A stretch of 15,288 nt of DNA from Candidatus Aminicenantota bacterium (GTDB lineage: Bacteria; Acidobacteriota; Aminicenantia; Aminicenantales; Aminicenantaceae), in NCBI GenBank assembly GCA_013139435.1, contig WTAW01000236.1, positions 1 through 15,288 of the forward strand. The letters run 5' to 3'. The notes under the pieces were generated by a model. That model was not told the origin of the DNA and made no database searches. It saw nothing but the letters and a program-made list of their open reading frames with translations. This document shows positions 7,729 to 14,800 of the stretch, piece after piece. The number at the start of each line of letters is the position of its first letter. The stretch's first letter is position 1. Both the position numbers and the translations under genes were made by a program.

Positions 7729-9102
7729 ATGGAACTCAAAGGCAGAGAAACACTCATCGTCGGGTTCGGAAAAACAGGCGAAGAACTCTGTCATTTTCTG
7801 CTGAACCGGGGGGCACATGTCACTGTTAGCGAACAGAGGGAGGCCGAACAACTCTCCGAAAAGATCGGGTTTTGGAAAGACAGAGGAGTTGTCTTTGAGA
7901 CTGGAGGCCATCACAGAGAGACCTTCCTGTCTGCCCATATGATTTTTCCCAGCCCTGGTGTCCCGATGATAGCAGAACTCGAGGAAGCCATGGCAAAAGG
8001 AGTGGAAGTCCTTTCAGAGATCGAACTCGCCTTCAGATTCCTCAAAGGCCGGGTGGTCGGGATCACCGGAACCAACGGAAAATCCACCACAACAACACTC
8101 TCCAACAATATCCTTCATGACGGGGGAATAAAATCCCAGCTGGCCGGGAATATAGGCACTCCTCTCATAAGCTATGTCGAAGAGAGCGAAGATGACCACA
8201 TCTATGTCACAGAGCTCTCCAGCTTCCAGCTGGAGTATGTCCAACAGTTCAGAGCTTACATATCCGTGTTGCTGAATGTCTCTCCTGACCATCTGGACTG
8301 GCATGGAAGCTTTACGAACTACTTCGAAGCCAAAAAACATCTCCTCGATCTCCAGGATAAAGAGGATATCACTATACTCAATCGAGATGACCCTCTCGTT
8401 TGGAATTTAAGAGGAGAGATAAAACCCAAGGTCTTCGGATTTTCCCGAAGCCACAGAGTCACTCCTGGTTGTTTTATCGAAAAGGACTGGATTGTCTGCA
8501 CGAATGGCAAAGAAGAGAGGATCATCCATAAAAGCGATATCCCCCTCAGAGGAGTCCACAACCAGGAAAACGTGATGAGCTCTATGCTCATCGGTTTTCT
8601 TTTTGGTGTTTCAAGCCAAGGAATGAGGGAGACTATCAAGTCCTTTGAAGGCCTGGAACACAGGCTGGAAGAAGTCGCATCTCTCCAGAACGTTGTCTTC
8701 TACAACGACTCCAAGGCAACGAATGTGGGAGCAACCCTAAAATCCCTCCAGAGTTTTGACAGGAAGATCATCCTCATCTTGGGAGGAAGGGATAAAGGAG
8801 GTAATTTCGAATTACTGAAAAAGCCGGTGGAGGAACGTGTCAAGAAAGTTCTGTTGATCGGTGAGGCCAAAGAAAAAATCGCCCGTGCGCTCAAAAACGG
8901 AAACGAAGTTCCCTTAGAGTCCGTCTCTTCACTGAGGGAAGCAGTCGAACAGGGTTTTGCTGCGGCCTCTCCAGGAGAGATCGTTCTCCTCGCTCCAGCC
9001 TGCACGAGCTTTGATATGTTCCAAAACTTCGAGGAAAGAGGCCAGGAATTCAAACGTGAGATCTTTGCATTAATAGATAGAGTCAAAACACAAGGCTATT
9101 GA
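7729..9102 (+). CDS. murD: UDP-N-acetylmuramoyl-L-alanine--D-glutamate ligase MurD
   Basis: MurD attaches D-glutamate as the second stem-peptide residue, after MurC and before MurE. The 457-residue protein carries a Rossmann-like N-terminal domain (LIVGFGKTGEE, 9-19). The ATP P-loop is GTNGKST at 114-120, followed by AGNIGTP and ELSSFQLE (162-169). NVSPDHLDWHGSFTNYFEAKK contains the lysine normally carbamylated (K202 by alignment). The C-terminal domain has GLEHRLE, YNDSKATN (325-332), LGGRDKGG and SFDMFQNFEERGQEF. It is complete and typical. The start follows mraY after one base; GAGG at 7721-7724 is only 4 bases from the ATG, so re-initiation by ribosomes finishing mraY is plausible. Confidence 0.97.
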   Translation: MELKGRETLIVGFGKTGEELCHFLLNRGAHVTVSEQREAEQLSEKIGFWKDRGVVFETGGHHRETFLSAHMIFPSPGVPMIAELEEAMAKGVEVLSEIELAFRFLKGRVVGITGTNGKSTTTTLSNNILHDGGIKSQLAGNIGTPLISYVEESEDDHIYVTELSSFQLEYVQQFRAYISVLLNVSPDHLDWHGSFTNYFEAKKHLLDLQDKEDITILNRDDPLVWNLRGEIKPKVFGFSRSHRVTPGCFIEKDWIVCTNGKEERIIHKSDIPLRGVHNQENVMSSMLIGFLFGVSSQGMRETIKSFEGLEHRLEEVASLQNVVFYNDSKATNVGATLKSLQSFDRKIILILGGRDKGGNFELLKKPVEERVKKVLLIGEAKEKIARALKNGNEVPLESVSSLREAVEQGFAAASPGEIVLLAPACTSFDMFQNFEERGQEFKREIFALIDRVKTQGY

Positions 9103-9105
9103 CCG

Positions 9106-10218
9106 ATGGAAATATTCAGACCCCTGGGATTCGACAAACCCCTGTTTCTAGCAACACTGGTACTCCTTTCGTTCGGATTGGTCATGGTTTTCAGTTCATC
9201 AGCGATCATGGCGAGCGACACATATCAGCAGCCTTTTCACTTCTTCATCCATCAGCTCATGGGTGCTGGAATAGGCCTGGCCCTCATCCTGGCCATCCTC
9301 TTCATAAACAAGCCGTTCTACGAGAACCCGTATTTTATTTATGGATTACTGATCTTAACGTTAGTCCTTCTGGCCCTCTGTCTGGTTATGCCGGCATTGG
9401 GAGCGACCCAGAGATGGATCCATTTTTACGGGTTGCGGTTTCAGCCATCAGAACTAGCCAAAATCAGCCTGATCCTTTTCATCGCTCTTCAACTGGAGAA
9501 AAAAAAGGACGAGCTGGACAAGATATCGTCTTTCCTTCTCCCTCTGGCCGTCGTATTCCTCGGAATTCTGCTGATCATCATCGAACCCGATTATGGAACT
9601 GCCATCCTCACCTTCTTAATATGCACAATGCTGTTCTTTATCGGGGGAGTAAAAATGGCTTATTTCCTGGTTCTGGGTGTCTTATCCTCTGGGCTTTTTG
9701 CTCTGTATCTTTTCCAGGCGACCTATCGAATAGACAGGATCATGGCTTTTCTCTCTCCGAACAGCGACCCCCTGGGGACGGGATTTCAGGCCATCCAATC
9801 CAAACTGGCGGTCGGTTGTGGCGGACTTTTCGGCGTCAGCATTGGCGAGAGCACACAAAAGCTGTTTTTCCTACCATGCGCCCACACGGACTATATCTAT
9901 GCGATCATCGGCGAAGAACTCGGACTCATGGGCACACTTGCAACATTGCTGCTCTTTGTGATCATCCTGTGGAGAGGACTGGTCATTTCCAGGAGAGCAC
10001 CCACCATGTATTCGCGGATCATCGCAGCGGGCTTGACGATGGCGATATTTACCCAAGCGCTGCTCAATATCAGCATCGTGTTGGGTTTGGGACCCCCGAC
10101 TGGACTCACTCTTCCTCTGTTGAGTTTTGGGAGATCCTCCCTGATCTGCATATTATTCAGCATAGGCATCCTTCTCCACATTTCACAGCGTAAGGAAGGA
10201 AGCAGAAGAAAAAGATGA
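9106..10218 (+). CDS. ftsW: Septal peptidoglycan glycosyltransferase FtsW (SEDS family)
   Basis: FtsW is a polytopic SEDS protein that polymerises lipid II at the septum together with FtsI. The 370 residues contain about ten hydrophobic spans and SEDS hallmarks: VMVFSSSA (26-33), RWIHFYGLRFQPSELAK (103-119), EPDYGTA (160-166), IQSKLAVGCGGLFGVSIGESTQK (about 230-252) and HTDYIYAIIGEELG (260-273). Two positions are unusual. The loop usually read as LPEAHTDF has Cys258 instead of Glu (LPCAHTDY). The motif usually SYGGSS near the C-terminus reads SFGRSS (340-345) with Arg343. RodA is the main alternative, but position after murD and before murG favours FtsW. It starts 3 bases after murD with only a weak AAGG upstream, and ends in an ATGA overlap with murG. 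Confidence 0.93.
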   Translation: MEIFRPLGFDKPLFLATLVLLSFGLVMVFSSSAIMASDTYQQPFHFFIHQLMGAGIGLALILAILFINKPFYENPYFIYGLLILTLVLLALCLVMPALGATQRWIHFYGLRFQPSELAKISLILFIALQLEKKKDELDKISSFLLPLAVVFLGILLIIIEPDYGTAILTFLICTMLFFIGGVKMAYFLVLGVLSSGLFALYLFQATYRIDRIMAFLSPNSDPLGTGFQAIQSKLAVGCGGLFGVSIGESTQKLFFLPCAHTDYIYAIIGEELGLMGTLATLLLFVIILWRGLVISRRAPTMYSRIIAAGLTMAIFTQALLNISIVLGLGPPTGLTLPLLSFGRSSLICILFSIGILLHISQRKEGSRRKR

Positions 10219-11300
10219 GAGCACGGCAAGTCATTATAAGCGGGGGCGGAACGGGTGGACATCTCTACCCTGCTCTAGCGGTCGGTGAGAAGCTGAAGGA
10301 AAAGGACCCGACGGTCCAGATCACATTCGTCGGCAGCAGCCGGCTGCTGGAAAAAAGTATTATGGAACGTTATCGGGCAAATTTTATCCCCCTGAAAATC
10401 GAAGGATTAAAGGGGAAAGGTCTGAAGATATTCAAGTCTCTTGCCCTGCTGCCCTATAGCTTCTTCAAGTCTCTTTATATCCTCATCCGCATACGGCCAG
10501 CTCTTGTCATCGGAGTCGGCGGTTACAGCTCGGGCCCGATCGTTCTTCTTGCATCCTGGCTCAGAATTCCGACTCTGATCATGGAACAAAACCTCCGGCC
10601 TGGCCTGACAAACAGGCTCCTGCTCCCATGGGTTCGCAAAGCCGTAGTCGCTTTTGAGGGATCTCTTCCCTATTTTAAGGGGAAGGGGTGTGTCACGGGG
10701 AATCCCACACGTGAAGAGTTCTATTCCCTTCGGAAAAAAGAACGAAACCATCGCCTTGCCCTCCTGATCTTCGGAGGAAGCCAGGGGTCTCACTTCCTCA
10801 ACAAGGGAGTCACAGAATCACTGGTCCTTCTTCTACGGAATAAAAAGGACTTGCGATTCGTCCACCAAACCGGAGATAACGACTATGAATGGGTCAAAGA
10901 GTGCTACGCCCGCTATGGATACACAGATGTAACCGTTTCCCCCTATTTCTTCGACATGCCCAGTTATTATCAGAGTTCAGACCTTATCGTATGTCGAGCG
11001 GGGGCCACAACGATCGCCGAGCTGATCGCCGCCCAAAAAGCATCCCTCCTGGTCCCGTTTGCCCAGGCTACGGAAAATCATCAGCTCTTGAACGCCAAGG
11101 AGTTGAAAAAGGCTCAGGGTGCTGAGATCCTCCTCGAGGAGGATTTTACACCAGAGACGTTTACAGAAAAAATCAGGGATTTTATGACCCATAAAGAAAA
11201 GATCAATCGAATGGAGAACAATCTTAAACAACTCAAAAAGGAAAACGCACAAGAGAAAATATCAGACTTCTGCCTGGAACTCATGGGAGGGGAAAGTTAG
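10215..11300 (+). CDS. murG: UDP-GlcNAc:MurNAc-(pentapeptide) pyrophosphoryl-undecaprenol GlcNAc transferase MurG
   Basis: MurG, a peripheral inner-face enzyme of family GT28 (GT-B fold), adds GlcNAc to lipid I to make lipid II. The 361-residue protein shows the N-terminal glycine loop GGGTGGH (10-16), GVGGYSSGP (100-108), EQNLRPGLTNR (124-134) and TGNPTREEF. The second glycine loop is GGSQG (187-191), followed by HQTG. The UDP-sugar site is RAGATTIAEL (261-270, E269 by alignment), then PFAQATENHQ (281-290). Some positions differ from the commonest forms, for example ATENHQ where an acidic pair before HQ (DDHQ) is frequent, but the overall pattern is intact. It overlaps ftsW by ATGA. An 18-base perfect palindrome lies inside the gene at 11127-11144. 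Confidence 0.96.
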   Translation: MRARQVIISGGGTGGHLYPALAVGEKLKEKDPTVQITFVGSSRLLEKSIMERYRANFIPLKIEGLKGKGLKIFKSLALLPYSFFKSLYILIRIRPALVIGVGGYSSGPIVLLASWLRIPTLIMEQNLRPGLTNRLLLPWVRKAVVAFEGSLPYFKGKGCVTGNPTREEFYSLRKKERNHRLALLIFGGSQGSHFLNKGVTESLVLLLRNKKDLRFVHQTGDNDYEWVKECYARYGYTDVTVSPYFFDMPSYYQSSDLIVCRAGATTIAELIAAQKASLLVPFAQATENHQLLNAKELKKAQGAEILLEEDFTPETFTEKIRDFMTHKEKINRMENNLKQLKKENAQEKISDFCLELMGGES

Positions 11301-11304
11301 GAGA
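11299..11304 (+). promoter_or_regulatory. Ribosome binding site that fixes the GTG start of murC
   Basis: AGGAGA overlaps the murG stop codon and lies 4 bases before a GTG at 11309. No ATG is available before the conserved nucleotide-binding motif of MurC (HMIGIGGTGM, residues 13-22), so the GTG start is well supported. Confidence 0.75.
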
Positions 11305-11308
11305 ACCT

Positions 11309-12694
11309 GTGGTCAATAAAAAATATCACAAGCTCAAACACATCCACATGATCGGTATCGGAGGCACCGGAATGAACGGCATCGCTGAAGTTCTCCTCAA
11401 CCTGAGCTATAAAGTATCGGGTTCTGACCTTCAAGAAAACGAAGCCACAAGACGCTTAGCCGGGCTCGGAGCCGATGTGCACATCGGACACAAAGCAGAA
11501 CAAATCAACGGCTCCGATGTCGTGGTGATCTCGTCTGCCATCACAAAAGAAAATGTGGAGGTGCAAGAGGCAAGGCGTCAAAAAATTCCGGTTATCCCCC
11601 GAGCAGAGATGCTGGCAGAATTGATGCGTATGAAACACGGGATCGCCGTGGCTGGCTCTCATGGAAAAACATCCACCACATCCATGATCGCTGAGGTCCT
11701 CGAGGCAGGGGGTTTCGACCCGACGATCATTGTCGGCGGAAGGCTCAACACCATAGGGGCCCATGCCAAGCTGGGAGAGGGCGATTTCATCGTGGCTGAG
11801 GCGGATGAGAGCGATCGTTCATTCCTCTATCTTTCTCCGTTTATGGCCGTGCTTACGAACCTGGATGAGGAACACCTGGACCAATACAAGACTCTGGATG
11901 AGATCAAAAAGACTTTTATTCACTTTGCGAACAAAGTTCCCTTCTTTTGTCCTATCATCCTCTGTCTGGATGATGCAAACCTTCAGAGCCTCATGCCGGG
12001 GCTGGAGCGCAGAGTCATCACATATGGATTTTCAACACAGGCAGATATCTATTCGCGTGAACAGACATTCGACAAATTCACTAGCACATCCACGCTCTAT
12101 TATAAAAACGAAAAGATCGGCATTCTTAAATTGAATGTTCCGGGAAAACACAGTATCCACAATGCGATGGCGGCTGTAGCTGTAGGCCTGGACCTGGATA
12201 TGCCCATTCCCACGATCCTGGAAGCTCTGAAGGCTTATACGGGGATTGGCCGGCGGTTTGAACTGAAGCAAACAATAAACGGCATCATGATCTTCGAGGA
12301 TTATGCCCATCACCCCACTGAGATCATCGCCACACTCGAGGCCGCAAAAAGGGGTTGGCCACGCCGCACGGTAGCCGTCTTCCAGCCTCACCGCTACTCA
12401 CGCTTATCTTCTTTGATGAAAGAATTCGCCACTTCATTCAACCAAGCGGATGTTCTTTTCATCACAGAAGTCTATCCTGCTGGGGAAAAGCCGATCGAGG
12501 GGGTTTCCGGTAAGGTCCTCTATGAGGAAACTCAACAGTTCGGGCACAAGAGCATCTATTTTGAACCCGATCTTTCAAAGATCCCCTCTCTTGTCGCTCA
12601 AATTGCGGAACCGGAAGATTTGATCTTCATCCTGGGTGCAGGAAGCATCAACAAGATCATTCCTGAACTGATCAAGGAGTTAGGAGGACAATAA
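11309..12694 (+). CDS. murC: UDP-N-acetylmuramate--L-alanine ligase MurC
   Basis: MurC starts stem-peptide assembly by joining L-alanine to UDP-MurNAc. The 461-residue protein has the N-terminal Rossmann motif MIGIGGTGM (14-22) and the ATP P-loop GSHGKTST (116-123). It also shows GGRLN, VAEADESDRSFL (162-173), TNLDEEHLDQY (183-193), GIGRRFE (312-318), DYAHHPTE (331-338), VFQPHRYSR and LGAGSIN (442-448). All expected regions are present and the length is typical. It begins at GTG, 8 bases after murG. In many bacteria murB and/or ddl follow murC; here ftsQ follows after 4 bases. Confidence 0.97.
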   Translation: MVNKKYHKLKHIHMIGIGGTGMNGIAEVLLNLSYKVSGSDLQENEATRRLAGLGADVHIGHKAEQINGSDVVVISSAITKENVEVQEARRQKIPVIPRAEMLAELMRMKHGIAVAGSHGKTSTTSMIAEVLEAGGFDPTIIVGGRLNTIGAHAKLGEGDFIVAEADESDRSFLYLSPFMAVLTNLDEEHLDQYKTLDEIKKTFIHFANKVPFFCPIILCLDDANLQSLMPGLERRVITYGFSTQADIYSREQTFDKFTSTSTLYYKNEKIGILKLNVPGKHSIHNAMAAVAVGLDLDMPIPTILEALKAYTGIGRRFELKQTINGIMIFEDYAHHPTEIIATLEAAKRGWPRRTVAVFQPHRYSRLSSLMKEFATSFNQADVLFITEVYPAGEKPIEGVSGKVLYEETQQFGHKSIYFEPDLSKIPSLVAQIAEPEDLIFILGAGSINKIIPELIKELGGQ

Positions 12695-12698
12695 GACG

Positions 12699-13568
12699 AT
12701 GGCCACTCATGCGTCATCCCCGCTCAGATACAAGACAAACGTCTTTATTTCCGAACCACTGCACTTCAGACGCAAGGAGAAAAAGACCAAACCCAGGAAG
12801 GTGCAGAGACGAATCAAACTGAAATTCAGGCATATCTTCATATGTTTTCTCCTTATCGGTGGACTGTTCACTTTTTTCCAAAGAGCTTACCTCTTCCTGA
12901 TCTTCTGGGATAAATTGAATGTCGACCGCATCGAAGTATCCTGCCCCAAAGAACAAATCGCAGAGGATATTCGCCTGTTTCTCGACGGAAAACATCTGGG
13001 GAATCTTCTGATCCTTGACATCCATACCCTAAAAGAAAAACTGGTCGTCCATCCATGGATCAAAGATGTCCGTGTACGGAAGAGCTTTCCCTCTACCTTG
13101 AAGATCTCCATTCTGGAGAGACAGCCCGCTGCTCTATTGAAAGAAAGCCGTATATTCCTCATCGACAGGGAGGGCATAAAGCTCCAAGAGGTCGATTCTT
13201 TGGTTAGCTGGGACTTTCCTCTGTTCGTGGACACCAACAATTTCAAGGCAAATATCGCTGAAAAGCTCGATTTCGGATGGGCGTTTCTGGACAGTCTGGA
13301 CCCATCTGAGAAAAAAACGATCGCTATCATAGACCTTACAGAATACCAAAACGTGAAAGTTCGGCTTAAAGAATCGCCCGCATGGATCATTATCGGCGAA
13401 AGCCGGTTCCATGAGAGGATGGCGCTCTATCGGGCTCAAGAACCTATTTTTAGACAGTACGGACCCATGGAATATGTCGACCTGCGCTTAGAGGAGCGCA
13501 TCTATATAAAGCCTCAAAAACTATTTGCAAAAGATATTGCTCCAAACATGATAAAGGAGGCCAAATAA
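12699..13568 (+). CDS. ftsQ: Cell division protein FtsQ (POTRA domain)
   Basis: FtsQ is a bitopic divisome protein that scaffolds FtsL and FtsB. The 289 residues show a long, strongly basic cytoplasmic tail (1-44) and one transmembrane region (about 45-70). A POTRA domain follows (about 72-143, ending HPWIKDVRVRKSFPSTLKISILERQP), then a beta-rich FtsQ/DivIB domain ending in VDLRLEERIYIKP (260-272). The last residues are a short polar tail. The family varies in sequence, but POTRA plus position before ftsA makes the call strong. A good AGGAGG (12682-12687) in the end of murC lies 11 bases before the ATG. Its stop overlaps the ftsA start by one base (TAATG). Confidence 0.93.
   Translation: MATHASSPLRYKTNVFISEPLHFRRKEKKTKPRKVQRRIKLKFRHIFICFLLIGGLFTFFQRAYLFLIFWDKLNVDRIEVSCPKEQIAEDIRLFLDGKHLGNLLILDIHTLKEKLVVHPWIKDVRVRKSFPSTLKISILERQPAALLKESRIFLIDREGIKLQEVDSLVSWDFPLFVDTNNFKANIAEKLDFGWAFLDSLDPSEKKTIAIIDLTEYQNVKVRLKESPAWIIIGESRFHERMALYRAQEPIFRQYGPMEYVDLRLEERIYIKPQKLFAKDIAPNMIKEAK
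13555..13560 (+). promoter_or_regulatory. Strong Shine-Dalgarno of ftsA
   Basis: AGGAGG within a longer AAAGGAGG (13553-13560) is 7 bases from the ftsA ATG and lies in the last codons of ftsQ. It is among the best-placed ribosome sites in the window, so ftsA may be initiated efficiently in addition to coupling through the TAATG overlap. Confidence 0.75.
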
Positions 13569-14791
13569 TGCCAAAAAATGGCTATATTGTCGGTGTTGAT
13601 ATCGGCACAAAAAAGATCACTGCCATTATTGGTGAAGTCACTGAAGACAGAAAGATCGAGATCATCGGCATCGGAACGACCGATTCGAGAGGACTGAGAA
13701 AGGGAGTCGTGGTAAATCTCGAGACCACTGTGGATTCCATTAAGAAAGCGCAAGAAGAGGCTGAGCTCATGGCAGGCGTGGAGATCGATTCGGCGTTTGT
13801 CGGTATTTCAGGAGCTCACATCAAGAGCTTCAACAGCAGAGGTGTTATTGCTGTCTCCGGGAAAAACAAAGAGATCAGCCGAGAAGACATCAGGCGAGTG
13901 ATCGACCAATCCAAGGCCGTCTCCATCCCTCCTGACAGAGATATCATCCACATTATCCCTCAGGAGTTTGTCGTGGATGATCAGGACGGGATCAAAGATC
14001 CTCTAGGTATGAGCGGCATCAAACTCGAGGTCAACGTCCATATTATCACGGGGGCCATCACATCGGTTCAAAACCTCAAGACCTGTATCACCCGGGCCGG
14101 CATCGAGATCGAACATCTGGTTCTCAACCAAATTGCCACCAGTTTTTCCATTCTGACCCATGATGAAATGGAACTCGGGGTCGGTTTGATCGACATCGGC
14201 GGAGGCACGACCGAAGTCGCTATATTCGAACGCGGGAGTCTCTGGTACACATCCGTCATTCCCATCGGTGGAGACAACTTTACCAACGATATCGCAGTCG
14301 GACTACGCACGCCCATTCCCGATGCAGAGAAGATCAAGAAAAAATTCGGATGCGTGTCCAGCCCGCTCGTGGAAGAACAGGAAACCATCGAGGTTCCTTC
14401 TGTGGGCCGCGGCAAGAAACCTCGCGTGCTCTCCAGACAGCTTCTAGCGGACATCATCCAACCAAGGGCAGAAGAGATATTCCGGCTGGTCGATAATGAC
14501 ATCCGAAGAATGGGTTATGAAAAATCGCTGAATTCGGGCATCGTGCTTACGGGAGGAACTGCTTTGCTGGATGGTCTGGAAGAAGTGGCTGAGGGCATTT
14601 TCGACCTTCCGGTTCGGCGGGGTGACCCCAGCGGCATTGGAGGGCTTGTGGACCGCGTAAGCACTCCGGATTATGCAACATCAGTGGGCCTCGTCCTTTA
14701 CGGATATAACCAGTGGAAGGATCGAGGCTTTTCTAAAGATAGAAAAAAGGGCTTCTGGGCCAAAATGAAGGACTGGCTCAAAGAGGCATAG
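13568..14791 (+). CDS. ftsA: Cell division protein FtsA (actin-like membrane tether of FtsZ)
   Basis: FtsA is an actin-fold ATPase that anchors FtsZ filaments to the membrane and recruits later divisome proteins. The 407 residues contain phosphate motif 1 (GVDIGTKKITAIIG, 9-22) and the FtsA-specific 1C subdomain (about 84-160, with SRGVIAVSGKNKEIS and PQEFVVDDQDGIKDPLGM). Phosphate motif 2 is DIGGGTTEVAIF (209-220) and the adenosine motif is VLTGGTALLDG (326-336). The C-terminus ends in an amphipathic, tryptophan-containing helix, GFWAKMKDWLKEA (395-407), the expected membrane-targeting sequence, preceded by a basic linker. The protein looks complete and ordinary. It overlaps ftsQ by one base and is followed by ftsZ after 9 bases. 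Confidence 0.97.
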   Translation: MPKNGYIVGVDIGTKKITAIIGEVTEDRKIEIIGIGTTDSRGLRKGVVVNLETTVDSIKKAQEEAELMAGVEIDSAFVGISGAHIKSFNSRGVIAVSGKNKEISREDIRRVIDQSKAVSIPPDRDIIHIIPQEFVVDDQDGIKDPLGMSGIKLEVNVHIITGAITSVQNLKTCITRAGIEIEHLVLNQIATSFSILTHDEMELGVGLIDIGGGTTEVAIFERGSLWYTSVIPIGGDNFTNDIAVGLRTPIPDAEKIKKKFGCVSSPLVEEQETIEVPSVGRGKKPRVLSRQLLADIIQPRAEEIFRLVDNDIRRMGYEKSLNSGIVLTGGTALLDGLEEVAEGIFDLPVRRGDPSGIGGLVDRVSTPDYATSVGLVLYGYNQWKDRGFSKDRKKGFWAKMKDWLKEA

Positions 14792-14795
14792 GAGG
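14790..14795 (+). promoter_or_regulatory. Strong Shine-Dalgarno of ftsZ
   Basis: AGGAGG overlaps the ftsA stop codon and lies 5 bases before the ftsZ ATG at 14801. It supports the chosen ftsZ start and is consistent with the need for high FtsZ levels. Confidence 0.75.
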
Positions 14796-14800
14796 CAACC

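Noticed and set aside
9099..10193. A 364-codon open frame overlapping nearly all of ftsW in the -1 frame, reachable in theory through the A AAA AAG at about residues 132-134 of FtsW.
   Set aside because: Stops in the -1 frame require T followed by AA, AG or GA codon starts (Lys, Asn, Ser/Arg, Asp, Glu), which are scarce in a hydrophobic membrane protein, so a long open shadow frame is expected. Its translation is rich in His, Arg and Pro with no domain.
13015..13042. TTGACA inside ftsQ as a candidate internal promoter for ftsA/ftsZ.
   Set aside because: No acceptable -10 element lies 16-18 bases downstream; the bases there are A-rich without a TATAAT-like match.
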